Shown here: piece by piece, positions 10,876-19,801 of the stretch
Layout: every line of letters starts with the position of its first letter
Position numbering within the stretch: the first letter of the stretch is position 1
NCBI RefSeq assembly: GCF_017114985.1
Contig: NZ_JABXKP010000074.1
Location: 62,001-126,000 of the forward strand
Length of the DNA stretch: 64,000 nucleotides
From: Nostoc sp. JL33
GTDB taxonomy: Bacteria; Cyanobacteriota; Cyanobacteriia; Cyanobacteriales; Nostocaceae
Direction of reading: 5' to 3'
The notes under the pieces: generated by a model
The model's database searches: none
Told to the model about the DNA's origin: nothing
The model's input: the letters and a program-made list of their open reading frames with translations, nothing else
Position numbers and translations under genes: made by a program

Positions 10876-11283
10876 GGCAGATTATAGAACTGAATCAAGG
10901 GGGATGGGAATTAAAGGTTCGGCATTGATTATAAACATTTAACCCAACCCAACCGTCTTGGTTGTGGATGGGTGTGAAATGAAAATTAACTCAAAAACAG
11001 GAGAAAAACTAGGTAATCAGTTTCTTAAATGATTGGTTTTAACTCTTATCTTATATTTACTCTTTCTTCATAGTATCATTTTGCCCCCAGATGAGGCCAG
11101 AGAACGAGTGGGAGAATAGAGTGAGGAGTTATTGTCAACTTAATGTGAAAGTTAGTAAGCGAGAATCCTTTAACACATTACCTCGTTCTCAGTCTCAGAC
11201 TCTTAATGCTGATCATTGGGGCTGCCACCTACCTTACTCGCGGCAAAGTCGCAATCAGCAGCATTTCCAGAACTCCTAACTCT
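10876..11283. other. Intergenic region upstream of secA
   Basis: This 408-bp gap must contain the secA promoter. A short self-complementary stretch (CCCAACCCAACC...GGTTGTGGATGGG, about 10940-10973) is visible in the leader. The 62-codon frame at 11091-11279 has unnatural composition and is not called. Nothing else is seen. Confidence 0.4.
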
Positions 11284-11871
11284 TCACTTCCACTCTGGTG
11301 TCAGGCGGCGGAAATTGTAATCATTAGCACTGGGATGACAGCTGACACAGCTGCCAATCTGGACGGGACGTGGTAACTTAACTTTTGGATGCAAAGCTTT
11401 GAAATAGCGAGAGTTGTTGACGCGATATGGTGTTTCTTCGTCGTCTAACTGCACACGGGAGAAAGTCGAAAGATATTTCCACACTAAGATGCGCGGCGGA
11501 TCGACTAAAGGCTGTAGTTGTGCGCCGTAGTGCTGCGAGTCTTGCAGAAGATTTTTCCAAGTTTGGCTGGGCAAAACGGCTGGTGGTAAGCCGATGTGGC
11601 ATGTGGAGCAGTTTTCTAAATACAGTTCTTGCCCTAGTTGGTACTGTGCAGGCACTACGTCAACAGTGCCAATTTCGGCGGAGGGAGTAGCACTTTGGGC
11701 GTTAGTTGCTAAGGCTAGAAGCCAGCCCATAGCTAGACTCCACGTTACAATTACCAGAAGTAAACCGAAAAATTGGCGTTTGAATTCACGTTCGGCGCTT
11801 TGCTGTAGCGGTTGGCGTTGGCGTAGCCCGCCGTAGGCATCGCGGGTTTTGCGCTTAACAAAAATTGACAT
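11284..11871 (-). CDS. Membrane-anchored diheme cytochrome c
   Basis: A 195-residue protein with one N-terminal membrane segment (about residues 34-56, FFGLLLVIVTWSLAMGWLLA) and two c-type heme sites, CSTCH (about residues 88-92) and CVSCH (near residue 174). It resembles the dihaem cytochrome c family (DHC) and probably acts on the lumenal or periplasmic face in electron transfer. Residues about 10-20 (RDAYGGLRQRQ) are encoded by a copy of the dispersed repeat at 11821-11843, so the cytosolic N-terminus has been extended or altered by a repeat insertion without breaking the frame. Confidence 0.85.
   Translation of the reverse strand: MSIFVKRKTRDAYGGLRQRQPLQQSAEREFKRQFFGLLLVIVTWSLAMGWLLALATNAQSATPSAEIGTVDVVPAQYQLGQELYLENCSTCHIGLPPAVLPSQTWKNLLQDSQHYGAQLQPLVDPPRILVWKYLSTFSRVQLDDEETPYRVNNSRYFKALHPKVKLPRPVQIGSCVSCHPSANDYNFRRLTPEWK
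11821..11843. repeat. Dispersed repeat GCGTAGCCCGCCGTAGGCATCGC inside the cytochrome gene
   Basis: This copy lies in frame in the N-terminal coding region of the diheme cytochrome and encodes the peptide DAYGGLR. The same peptide is encoded by the copy in the RelE-type toxin at 12272-12300. Confidence 0.85.
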
Positions 11872-12055
11872 TCCTCACATTCCCAGATATTTAGAAGTGG
11901 CGCTTGTGCTAATCATAAGACTTACCCAGTATTGGCAGTGTTTGAGATTTTGCGTAAGTATTTTCGGTAAGCAACGCATCTTTCACATCCACAACAGTAA
12001 TATAAATGTCTATTGGGCGCACCACTGACCATGCAAGTAAAATATCTTGGCAGTT

Positions 12056-12460
12056 TTAACCTGACTCATTAGAAAAATCAGCTAAAATATCTCGGATTTC
12101 ATTTACACCAATATCTTCTCGGTCAGACTTGGAATAAATCGTTAGTAGCAAAATACTTGTAGGTGACTCAAGTTGATAAATCAATCGGTATCCAGCGCTC
12201 TTACCTTTTTGGATACTACTGTTGCGAACTCTCACCTTGTGAATAATATACTACTCACCAATGCCCGCAATGCGTAGGCGTAGCCCGCCGTAGGCATCGC
12301 CGACAAAATTCCCTTGTTGTAATTGCTCGATAATCGATTCAACATCAGAGCGAATATTGCGAAATCTCTTTGATAGTCTGTAAAGTTCTTGCTCAAACTC
12401 ATCGGAAAATCGAATTGAAACCGCATTATCACTCTGCATCAATCCTGTCCCATAGCTCAC
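12056..12460 (-). pseudogene. RelE/ParE-type toxin, disrupted by an in-frame TAG and a repeat insertion
   Basis: The frame encodes FSDEFEQELYRLSKRFRN...QQGNFVGD at the N-terminus and HKVRVRNSSIQKGKSAGYRLIYQLE..., ending IRDILADFSNESG, together a full RelE-family mRNA interferase of about 130 residues. A dispersed repeat at 12272-12300 has added the in-frame peptide AYGGLRLR between GD and IAGIGE. A TAG codon (12251-12253) then interrupts the otherwise continuous frame before YIIHKVRV. Without readthrough the product is 69 residues and lacks the toxin core, so the toxin is probably dead. The gene overlaps the antitoxin by 32 bp, as in intact modules. Confidence 0.8.
12272..12300. repeat. Dispersed repeat inside the RelE-type toxin gene
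   Basis: GCGTAGGCGTAGCCCGCC plus GTAGGCATCGC is the longest form of the repeat in this window. It is inserted in frame between codons for GD and IAGIGE. Confidence 0.85.
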
Positions 12461-12686
12461 TAATTGGTCTAGTTTGACCCATTTTTGCTTGCTGCAAGGC
12501 TCTCCTCAAGCTGACTTTAATCTCCTCAACGGGGGTATCGTCAGGGTCAACCTCTTCTACTTCTGCTTGTTCTGGAACCAAGACAATTACCCGAACCTGA
12601 TGAGGATAAGTTGTTCCCTGAATTGGTTCATCTAAAACTAGGTTTCCTTGAGAGTCAATCCTGCCGGTAACTTCGATCGCTTTCAT
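12429..12686 (-). CDS. Antitoxin of a RelE-type toxin-antitoxin pair
   Basis: An 85-residue acidic protein. The N-terminal half (MKAIEVTGRIDSQGNLVLDEPI) is the beta-rich start typical of cyanobacterial antitoxins that precede RelE-like toxins. The C-terminal RPISELWDRIDAE is a recurrent toxin-binding tail. It overlaps the toxin frame by 32 bp, which implies translational coupling. Since the toxin frame carries a stop, this antitoxin may be the surviving half of the module. In intact systems such proteins bind their own promoter and neutralise the toxin. Confidence 0.75.
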   Translation of the reverse strand: MKAIEVTGRIDSQGNLVLDEPIQGTTYPHQVRVIVLVPEQAEVEEVDPDDTPVEEIKVSLRRALQQAKMGQTRPISELWDRIDAE

Positions 12687-13189
12687 CTGTTGTCAACCTG
12701 ATTTTGTAAGAGATCCTAACACGCCCAAATCCAAGCAGGAGCAGGAAACTGAAGTTCATATCTGCCACCCAAATCCAAAGTCTAAGTCTGAGGTAATCGC
12801 TTTTTTGATGCTTGTCAAAAGCGATGCCTACGTATTTCTTCAACTCTCATAAATCCTCTCCCAAAACTGCTAGTATTTGACATAGGCTATTTTTCAGGGC
12901 TTTTGATACCTCACAAATGAAAGCGATGTCTAACGACAAGCCGAGGAAGCGTCTACGCAATTTTGTGGCTGGGTTTTCCCCGTAAACAAGGTGCGAGGGA
13001 TGACTGTTATGAGGTATTTACTAAAATGCTAGCGCGAGGAACTTTAAGAGATAGTTTGGATGAATTGATAGGCAATGTGCGAACTTACGCAGGATGAACC
13101 GGAGTAGAAGCAAAAAAAAATATCCTCCACAGCAAGAAATACAGTTACCACCCTACTAAGAGTTGAGGGTGGGGACTTCCGCGATACCG
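12687..13189. other. Gap with a short reading-frame relic
   Basis: The only coding-like segment is the relic at 12963-13097. A divergent copy of the GCGATGTCTA-type dispersed repeat lies near 12922-12960. The ORF at 12655-12843 has no protein-like features. Confidence 0.4.
12963..13097 (+). pseudogene. Unrecognised C-terminal gene relic
   Basis: A 44-codon open stretch reads LWLGFPRKQGARDDCYEVF...LARGTLRDSLDELIGNVRTYAG and stops at TGA. Its composition is protein-like, but there is no start, and a repeat immediately precedes it. I do not recognise the family. It looks like the tail of a lost gene. Confidence 0.35.
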
Positions 13190-14098
13190 TTAAGGAATAG
13201 AAACCGATCGCAATAATCGCTCAACAACAGTTCTAGCGTTGCGCCCTCCTCTGGGAATAAGGCGATGACAAAGAACGTGAGGGACGAGAAATTTCACATC
13301 ATCGGGAATGGCATAATCACGCCCTAATAAAAAAGCTAGCGCTTTGGCAGCCCGTTGTAATGCTAATGTGCCACGCGGACTGACACCAAGGGCGATTTCC
13401 TCATCGTGCCGTGTTGCCCGCACCAATTCGAGGATGTATTGTTGCAAGGAAGTTGCTACTTTTACTTGAGAGCAGAGGTAACGCAATTCTTGTACTTCTG
13501 CCAAGGTAATACAAGGCTGCAAATCAACAAATTTTACACCATTTTGAAGATTTTGCAGCATTTGGAGTTCTTCTGCCTCAGAAGGATAGCCCAAACTCAG
13601 CGACAACATAAACCGATCCATTTGCGCTTCCGGCAGGGGAAAAGTACCTTGATACTCGATTGGGTTTTGAGTGGCAATCACAAAAAACGGCTGGGGAACT
13701 GCACGAGAGACACCATCGACTGTTACCTGATGTTCTTCCATAACTTCCAGTAAAGCTGACTGAGTGCGGGGTGTAGCGCGATTGATTTCGTCAGTTAACA
13801 GGACATTAGCAAAGACTGGCCCAGGAAGAAAAGTAAATTCGCCGCTTTTTGGATTCCAAATGTTGGTGCCAGTAATGTCAGTTGGCAGTAAATCGGGGGT
13901 ACATTGTAGCCGTTGAAACTTGCCATCCACTGAACGAGCTAGGGATTTAGCAAGCAGGGTTTTACCAACACCAGGGACATCTTCTAAAAGAGCATGACCA
14001 CCACCGAGCAATGCTACTAGCACTAGGCGTATTGCCTCGCTTTTGCCAACGATGCTAAGAGCTAGATTTTGTGTTAAAGCGTCAATTTTTTCTCTCAT
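13190..14098 (-). CDS. MoxR-type AAA+ ATPase
   Basis: About 302 residues starting at ATG 14098 (MREKIDALTQN). Walker A is DVPGVGKTLLAKSLA, Walker B is LLTDEINRATP, and sensor 1 is ATQNPIEYQGTFPLPEAQMDRF, all in MoxR order. These ATPases act as chaperones that help assemble or activate vWA-domain or metal-binding partners. No vWA or DUF58 gene adjoins it here; the vWA genes in the window are far away. The frame is open to 14191, but that extension is encoded by a low-complexity GGGGAATGGGGA-type tract. Confidence 0.92.
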   Translation of the reverse strand: MREKIDALTQNLALSIVGKSEAIRLVLVALLGGGHALLEDVPGVGKTLLAKSLARSVDGKFQRLQCTPDLLPTDITGTNIWNPKSGEFTFLPGPVFANVLLTDEINRATPRTQSALLEVMEEHQVTVDGVSRAVPQPFFVIATQNPIEYQGTFPLPEAQMDRFMLSLSLGYPSEAEELQMLQNLQNGVKFVDLQPCITLAEVQELRYLCSQVKVATSLQQYILELVRATRHDEEIALGVSPRGTLALQRAAKALAFLLGRDYAIPDDVKFLVPHVLCHRLIPRGGRNARTVVERLLRSVSIP

Positions 14099-14221
14099 GC
14101 GGTGCGGGGAGTGGGGAGTAGGGAATGGGGAATGGGGAATGGGGATTGGATTCTTCCCAATGCCCAAATTCCCTAAATACATTGTTCCCACTCAGAACTC
14201 CTAACTCCTAACTCCTAACTT

Positions 14222-15301
14222 TTAACTTTGCGCTCCAGCACTCAAAACTTCTTTAGCAACAACGCAGTCAAGTTGAATTTGTGTTTTCAGGGCTTCTAGA
14301 GAAGGAAATTTTTGTTCAGGACGCAAAAATTTAACTAGCTGCACAACCAGTTTTTTGCCATATAAATCCCCAGACCAATCGAGCAGATGTACTTCCGCAG
14401 ATGAATAAGTGCCGTTTACAGTGGGACGATTACCGATATTCATTACACCCAAATTCTCACTTGGAGTGACATCTGATGTTTCACTGAGAGTGAAAACGCG
14501 GACAGCGTAAACTCCTTGGCGGGGCAAAAACTTTTCTTTTGGTAGTTGGAGGTTGGCGGTGGGAAAGCCAATCGTTCTGCCCAATTGTTGACCTTGAACG
14601 ACATCACCAAGGAGGGTGTAAGGGCGTCCTAGTAGTAGATTTGCGTTTTCGATGTCGCCTTGTTCAAGGGTTTGGCGAATCAATGAAGTGCTAATGCGGG
14701 CATCGTGAGCCGGAGTAGTACTGACGCAACTGCTTTCGGTGGGCGAGTTACCTGTATAAGTTTGTAAAGGAACGATGGTAACGGGGATATTGTGCTTGGC
14801 GGCGATTAATTGCAAATCATTGGCAGTACCACTGCGCTTTTCGCCAAAACAAAAATCCTGCCCGATGCTAATTCGCTGGCATCGCAGTTGTTGCACAAGA
14901 ATTTTTCCTACGAATTCTTCGGGGGTCAAAGCAGACAATTCTTTGTCAAAGGGTAGTAGTACCAGTTGTTCTACCCCAAGCGATCGCAATTGTTGGACTT
15001 TTTCATCCAGTGGCGTTAACAAAGTCCGGGGTTGCCCCGTAAAAAACTCGTGTGGATGGGGGTCAAAGGTGACAACTGTTGAATAGGTATATTCTCTATT
15101 TGTTAGTTGTTGATTTTCGTTTGACTGCGGACTACTAGCTACTGACAACTGACCACCAGCGTGCAAGACTGGTTGAATTACCCTTTGATGACCAAGATGA
15201 ACACCATCAAACTTGCCAAGGGCAACAGCAGTCGGCGTTAGCAGCTCTTCGCTTGAAGAAGCAACCCACACAGAACACCCATTTTGAGACAAATTTAGCA
15301 C
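14222..15301 (-). CDS. ribF: Bifunctional riboflavin kinase / FAD synthetase
   Basis: A 359-residue enzyme that phosphorylates riboflavin to FMN and adenylylates FMN to FAD. The N-terminal nucleotidyltransferase has ALGKFDGVHLGHQRV (residues 27-41), and FDPHPHEFF and ISTSLIRQTL are in their usual places. The C-terminal kinase domain begins near residue 220 with GRPYTLLGDVV and TIGFPTANL. Length is somewhat above the usual 310-330 because of Ser/Gln-rich linkers after residues 45 and 170. It reads in the same direction as moxR. Confidence 0.95.
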   Translation of the reverse strand: MLNLSQNGCSVWVASSSEELLTPTAVALGKFDGVHLGHQRVIQPVLHAGGQLSVASSPQSNENQQLTNREYTYSTVVTFDPHPHEFFTGQPRTLLTPLDEKVQQLRSLGVEQLVLLPFDKELSALTPEEFVGKILVQQLRCQRISIGQDFCFGEKRSGTANDLQLIAAKHNIPVTIVPLQTYTGNSPTESSCVSTTPAHDARISTSLIRQTLEQGDIENANLLLGRPYTLLGDVVQGQQLGRTIGFPTANLQLPKEKFLPRQGVYAVRVFTLSETSDVTPSENLGVMNIGNRPTVNGTYSSAEVHLLDWSGDLYGKKLVVQLVKFLRPEQKFPSLEALKTQIQLDCVVAKEVLSAGAQS

Positions 15302-15825
15302 TTGGATTCTGAGATTTTAGGTTTATTTTAGCTATCAGCAGAAAGCTACCTGATGGTACGCCTTGAGGAGGACAGCTTTTGTAGATGGTCTGAACTTTCA
15401 CCAACTGCCCATGAGGTCTTGTGCGATCAGCCAGGGTGTTGATCACACCCCTTTTAGCTATCAGCCAAAAGCCTAACCCACGGGAAGTTGCCCAAGATGG
15501 TATCTTGTGCTATTAGCTTGACAGCTAATTGCTAAGTCCAGATAACCCCAAATACCAGAGCTAACTTCGCTTTAGTTCCGTGTTGAGACTGCAAGGAGGG
15601 TAAAACGCTCCTTGCAGTCTCAATCTTAGGGCGTCTGTGGGTGCCTGGGCTGTGCTGGTGAATCTATAAAGTGTGTCCTCCTGTTGTCGCCCTGAACCTG
15701 TGGTCGGCGTGACAACTCTGGGCAGCGCTCGCTGTCTCAGCGTGCAGCCAACAGGTACGCTCTCGTGCTGAAAGCTTCTGATCACCAATCTAATCTAAAA
15801 TCTCCAATTGCTGCGATCGCAATCT
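15302..15825. other. Intergenic region with strong inverted repeats; possible structured RNA, unidentified
   Basis: No gene is credible in these 524 bp. The best structure is a 16-bp perfect stem at 15583-15623. TTTAGCTATCAGC is present twice (15330 and 15453). GGGTGT-TGATC-ACACCC followed by TTTTA (about 15434-15454) resembles a plus-strand terminator with no gene before it. On the minus strand, 15640-15780 is GC-rich with several complementary blocks (CCTGTTG with CAACAGG; GGTGA with TCACC). I could not match it to 6S, tmRNA, SRP or RNase P RNA landmarks. It may be a transcribed structured RNA or an accumulation of repeats. Confidence 0.35.
15583..15623. repeat. 16-bp perfect inverted repeat (hairpin)
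   Basis: TTGAGACTGCAAGGAG (15583-15598) and CTCCTTGCAGTCTCAA (15608-15623) surround a 9-base loop. There is no T-run on either side, so it is not a standard terminator. Confidence 0.8.
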
Positions 15826-16722
15826 TTAGACAGAAGACTTTCTAACAGGAAAAGATTCTGATAAGGAAACTGAGGTGGGAACCTCAAGTACCATTCCTTC
15901 CCGTGCCATTATAGCCCCAGGAAATTTTGCAGCAGCTTGTTTCCCAACACAATCTAAAAAGTCGTCATCGTGTGCGGGGTCGTGGTGATAAATCACTAGA
16001 GTTTTGACATTAGCAGCTTTCGCCACCTTTACAGCTTCTTGCCAAGTCGAATGTCCCCAGCCAATTTTCGGGGATGTTGGGGAATAATATTCCTCGTCTG
16101 TGTAGGTAGAATCGTAAATTAGAATGTCGGCATTACGAGCTAGCCACAGCACATTGTCATCGAGTCGATCGGGAAAATGTTCGGTATCAGTAATATAAGT
16201 AGCAGTGCCACCATGCCAGCTAACGCGGTATCCTACGGCTTCACCTGGATGATTTAAAGGTGCTGTTTCCAGGGTAAGGTCATCGATGTGTATTGGTTGC
16301 CCCGGTCGAATATCGTAGAAATTTAAATTGGCTTGCATTATCTGCAAGGGTACGGGAAAGTTGGGGTGCAACATTTGGTCATTCAGGCGCTGTTCTATGG
16401 TAGAACCATCAGGTGCGATCGCGCCGTAGATATGAAAGTCATTCCCTTTCACAAACCCTGGAGTAAAGAAGGGAAAACCCTGCATGTGATCCCAGTGAGA
16501 GTGGGTAAAAAATATATGAGCTTCTAACGGCATTTGGCGCAACAAAGATTGGCCCAAAACATGTAGCCCTGTGCCAGCATCGAAAATTAAGCGTTTATCG
16601 CCCGCTTGCATTGATATGCAAGGGGTATTACCGCCGTAACGAACGGTGTCTGGCCCTGGACTGGGGATGCTGCCGCGAACGCCCCAAAATTGTACGGTAA
16701 ATTGGTTCTCTATCCTAGACAT
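15826..16722 (-). CDS. Metallo-beta-lactamase fold hydrolase (PhnP/RNase Z-like)
   Basis: A 298-residue MBL-fold protein. FWGVRGSIPSPGPDTVRYGGNT opens the domain as in cyclic-phosphodiesterase-like members. The metal motif THSHWDHMQG is at about residues 74-83. Later ligands are in LNHPGEAVGY, TDTEHFPD and YHHDPAHDD. The FDAGTG strand precedes the HxHxDH loop. Such proteins hydrolyse cyclic nucleotide or phosphodiester substrates; the exact one is not readable. It is a stand-alone gene. Confidence 0.88.
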   Translation of the reverse strand: MSRIENQFTVQFWGVRGSIPSPGPDTVRYGGNTPCISMQAGDKRLIFDAGTGLHVLGQSLLRQMPLEAHIFFTHSHWDHMQGFPFFTPGFVKGNDFHIYGAIAPDGSTIEQRLNDQMLHPNFPVPLQIMQANLNFYDIRPGQPIHIDDLTLETAPLNHPGEAVGYRVSWHGGTATYITDTEHFPDRLDDNVLWLARNADILIYDSTYTDEEYYSPTSPKIGWGHSTWQEAVKVAKAANVKTLVIYHHDPAHDDDFLDCVGKQAAAKFPGAIMAREGMVLEVPTSVSLSESFPVRKSSV

Positions 16723-17009
16723 GGGTGTTGCTTGCTGGACTGAGCGGGCGATAATTGGACAAATTGTTACTTATTTTGTCTAAGTTTATGCTGTCTCACC
16801 GATTTTGGTAGAGGGAGGATTTCTTGGTAAAACAGCATATCCTGTTTCTGGCTGATTGTGTAAATCTGGATGAAATACTCTCAAGTAGAATTTTCCAGTT
16901 TTTGAAGTGGATGTGTATCGTTTATTTCAAGAGTGTCCCTAAGTTATAGCCTACATTTTTCTGTGATGCATTTGAATAACCCCGGTTTTTTCCTAATAAA
17001 TCAAATGCT

Positions 17010-17807
17010 TCACGGAAACTTGAATTCCCACTCAGACAATTTATCTAATCCAGTTGCGTAGGTAAGATTGTATTGTAACGGGGTAATACTGATGTGATTA
17101 TTACGTACAACAGCCACGTCTGTCGGTACATTTTGAGGCAGATTTAGTCCGGTTGGGGGTTCCACCTCCTCAATTACCTCTCCGGTTAACCAGTAGTACG
17201 TTTTTCCACGAGGATCAACTCGTTTATCAAACACATCAATGTAACGCCGCACTCCTTGACGGGTGAGAGTAACTCCGGCAATTTCTTCCCATTTGACCGC
17301 AGGAATATTGACGTTGAGCAACATTAAATCTGGCAACGGTTTTTCGGCTAACTGGTCTACAAGAATTTTGGCAAACTTAGCAGCAGGTTTAAAGTCTTTA
17401 GATGTGTGACTACTAAGACTTAGCGCTACACTGGGAATGCCTTCAATTAGACCTTCCATTGCCGCAGAAACAGTGCCGGAATACAAGATTTCAGTTCCCA
17501 AATTCGCACCTTGATTAATGCCAGAGAGAACCAAATCCGGGGGAGTCTCTAGCAAAGCCCACAACGCTAATTTGACGCAATCTGAAGGCGTACCATCGCA
17601 AGCCCAAGCTTTGACAGATGGATGGAAAATCTCTTCCACAATTTCGGCGCGAATGGGTTGGTGTAGAGTTAATCCATGTCCAGTTGCCGATCGCTCTCGA
17701 TCTGGGCAAACTACGCTCACATCATGACCTGCGTCTGCCAAGTAGTTGGCTAGGGTACGAATCCCCAAGGCAGAAATGCCGTCATCGTTGCTAATTAGTA
17801 ATTTCAT
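17010..17807 (-). CDS. surE: 5'-nucleotidase SurE
   Basis: A 265-residue metal-dependent nucleoside-5'-monophosphate phosphatase. [17 protein letters not shown] at the N-terminus has the catalytic [14 protein letters not shown] and [19 protein letters not shown] are the family's substrate-site motifs. I start it at ATG 17807 ([10 protein letters not shown]), the usual N-terminus; an in-frame ATG two codons upstream (17813) is also possible. It lies upstream of and divergent from pheS. Confidence 0.95.
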   Translation of the reverse strand: MKLLISNDDGISALGIRTLANYLADAGHDVSVVCPDRERSATGHGLTLHQPIRAEIVEEIFHPSVKAWACDGTPSDCVKLALWALLETPPDLVLSGINQGANLGTEILYSGTVSAAMEGLIEGIPSVALSLSSHTSKDFKPAAKFAKILVDQLAEKPLPDLMLLNVNIPAVKWEEIAGVTLTRQGVRRYIDVFDKRVDPRGKTYYWLTGEVIEEVEPPTGLNLPQNVPTDVAVVRNNHISITPLQYNLTYATGLDKLSEWEFKFP

Positions 17808-17813
17808 AGTCAT

Positions 17814-18420
17814 TGATCATTGGTCATTAGTTATTAGTTATTTGTTATTAACCATTTGTCAATGTCGCAGGTCACAGGCAGCAAAAAAACATATATACTC
17901 ACTAGTACCGCAAGGCGGAAGTTTGCCTACCTTTAACACTTGTCGTTACCCACATTTTTGTAACAGTCAAACTGTCGCGCTTACCCTGCAATCCCGCCCA
18001 GAACTTAAGTTCTAGGCTAATAGCTCAAGTCCACTAAGCGTGGACTGAAATTTTCCCTTTCACTGAGTCTAGCTATGTACATCGCTTCAAATTTTGTATT
18101 TAGTCCTCTTGAGAGGACTTTAGCTATAAGCAAGAGGAATTTATTCCCAGGCTCTATGGCAACGAAGCACAAGATTTATAAAGATGTTGGGAATGATAAT
18201 ACCTTTAACAAGGGGCTTAAGCCCCAAGTCTTGTTAATTGAGATATTAGCTGGATTTATGCCAAGCTGTACTAGTCCAATCGTCTCTAACTGATAAACAG
18301 AGGTTTGGTTTCGACGCTCACCTTTGGCTGATGATAATGGCATAGCTGTAAGTTTATTTATGGAGCAGTTCACAGCTTTTGACTATAAACTAATGACTAA
18401 TGACCAATGACTAATAACTA
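17814..18420. other. Intergenic region between surE and pheS, rich in dispersed hairpins
   Basis: The 607 bp hold STRR-like TTATTAGT runs near surE, and a hairpin-bearing dispersed repeat at 18001-18153. TGACTAATGACC-type heptad runs lie just before the pheS start. The ORFs at 17746-18015 and 18075-18293 have repeat composition and are not called. Confidence 0.5.
18001..18153. repeat. Dispersed multi-hairpin repeat
   Basis: Three hairpins occur in a row: GAACTTAAGTTC (18001-18012), AGTCCACTAAGCGTGGACT (18028-18046) and AGTCCTCTTGAGAGGACT (18102-18119), followed by TTTAGCTATAAGC and CTGGGAATAAATTCC-like pairs. The TTTAGCTATNAGC core also occurs near 15330, 15453 and 62731. Confidence 0.65.
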
Positions 18421-19413
18421 ATGACTAGCAATTTAGAAGCTCAACTTTTAGCACTGCGGCAGTCAGGAGAAAAAGCGATCGCAGCCGCCGATACCTTAGA
18501 ACGTCTGGAAGAACTCAGAGTTAACTATCTGGGTAAGAAAGGGGAACTAGGGGCACTGTTGCGAAGTATGGGGCAAATGAGTGCAGAGGAACGTCCGAAA
18601 ATTGGAGCGATCGCTAATACAGTCAAAGAATCCCTGCAAACTAGTCTAGACCAGCAACGCGCCGCTTTAGAAGCCGCGCAAATCCAGTTACAGCTAGAGG
18701 CGGAAACTCTGGATGTAACTATGCCAGGAATTTACAGCCCCCAAGGTCGCATTCATCCCCTCAATGGTATTATTGACCGGGCACTGGATATCTTTGTCGG
18801 TATGGGCTACACCGTGGCTCAAGGGCCAGAAATGGAAACAGATTACTACAATTTCGAGGCTCTCAATACTCCGCCTGACCACCCCGCCCGTGATATGCAG
18901 GATACCTTCTACCTGCCAGATGGCAATCTTTTACGCACTCATACCTCGTCAGTACAAATTCGTTACATGGAAAGAGAAGAACCACCAATTCGGGTTGTGG
19001 CTCCAGGGCGAGTTTATCGGCGAGATAATGTAGACGCGACTCACTCAGCAGTTTTCCATCAAATAGAACTTTTAGCCATTGATGAGGGACTAACCTTTAC
19101 AGACCTCAAAGGCACAATTAAGGTATTTTTACAAGCAATATTTGGCGATTTACCAATTCGCTTCCGCGCCAGTTATTTTCCCTTTACCGAACCCTCAGCA
19201 GAGGTAGATTTGCAGTGGAATGGGCGCTGGCTGGAGGTGATGGGCTGTGGTATGGTCGATCCAAATGTACTTAAGTCTGTGGGTTATGACCCAGAAGTTT
19301 ATACAGGGTTTGCTGCGGGTTTTGGTGTAGAACGCTTTGCAATGGTGTTACACCAAATCGATGATATTCGTCGGTTGTATGCTAGTGATTTGCGATTTTT
19401 GCAACAATTTTAG
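18421..19413 (+). CDS. pheS: Phenylalanyl-tRNA synthetase alpha subunit
   Basis: A 330-residue catalytic subunit of the alpha2beta2 PheRS. The N-terminal coiled coil (residues about 1-90, with [19 protein letters not shown]) binds tRNA-Phe. [19 protein letters not shown] begins the catalytic domain. Motif 2 is [21 protein letters not shown] and motif 3 is [14 protein letters not shown]. The length matches the family. The pheT partner is not adjacent, which is usual in cyanobacteria. Confidence 0.98.
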   Translation: MTSNLEAQLLALRQSGEKAIAAADTLERLEELRVNYLGKKGELGALLRSMGQMSAEERPKIGAIANTVKESLQTSLDQQRAALEAAQIQLQLEAETLDVTMPGIYSPQGRIHPLNGIIDRALDIFVGMGYTVAQGPEMETDYYNFEALNTPPDHPARDMQDTFYLPDGNLLRTHTSSVQIRYMEREEPPIRVVAPGRVYRRDNVDATHSAVFHQIELLAIDEGLTFTDLKGTIKVFLQAIFGDLPIRFRASYFPFTEPSAEVDLQWNGRWLEVMGCGMVDPNVLKSVGYDPEVYTGFAAGFGVERFAMVLHQIDDIRRLYASDLRFLQQF

Positions 19414-19525
19414 TAATTGGTTGCTTTAAATAATCAGGCGGTTACTAAATTTTTTGCAAAAGTCAAAGAATTTTGAGTTTTGGATTGAATAATTCAAAAT
19501 TCAAAATTTAGCACGGTGTCAGCTG

Positions 19526-19801
19526 ATGCAGTTCACTTGGGATGAAAATAAGCGCTAATCAAATTTGGGCAAACACGGGTTTGATTTCGTGGATGCTTCT
19601 CAGGTTTTTGAAGGTGCAACATTCACGTTTGAAGATGAGCGCTATGCTTATGGAGAACAGCGCTTTATTACACTGGGACTATTGCGCGGGCGAGTGGTGG
19701 TGATTGCCCATACAGAAGTTGGAGATGAAATTCGTGTCATTTCGATGAGAGAGGGAACTAAACGTGAGCAAATCATTTTCTTCCAAAACCTCTCAAACTG
19801 A
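19526..19801 (+). pseudogene. brnT: BrnT-type toxin with a nonsense codon at position 11
   Basis: MQFTWDENKR-stop-SNLGKHGFDFVDASQVFEG... is the BrnT ribonuclease toxin sequence. The stop is a TAA where family members normally have a Gln codon (CAA), a single C-to-T change. The remaining frame (RYAYGEQRFITLGLLRGRVVVIAHTE, then RVISMRE) is intact to the normal end. Translation could restart at TTG 19565, but the product would lack the first beta strand and the conserved WDxxK. The gene overlaps its downstream partner by 38 bp, the usual brnTA layout. Confidence 0.85.

Noticed and set aside
11091..11279. 62-codon ORF upstream of secA
   Set aside because: It has unnatural composition and no conserved motif, and lies in the promoter region of secA.
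12655..12843. 62-codon minus-strand ORF overlapping the antitoxin start
   Set aside because: It overlaps the antitoxin's 5' end in another frame and looks like a shadow.
14099..14191. N-terminal extension of MoxR (IPIPHSPFPTPHSP)
   Set aside because: It is the translation of a low-complexity GGGGAATGGGGA tract. The family's usual N-terminus begins at ATG 14098.
15561..15788. 75-codon minus-strand ORF in the ribF-MBL gap
   Set aside because: The sequence is dominated by structured DNA, including the 16-bp hairpin, and has no recognisable protein features.
15302..15825. 6S RNA, tmRNA or SRP RNA gene
   Set aside because: I looked for the tmRNA ends, the SRP tetraloop motif and RNase P core motifs and did not find them. 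The 6S consensus could not be judged by eye.
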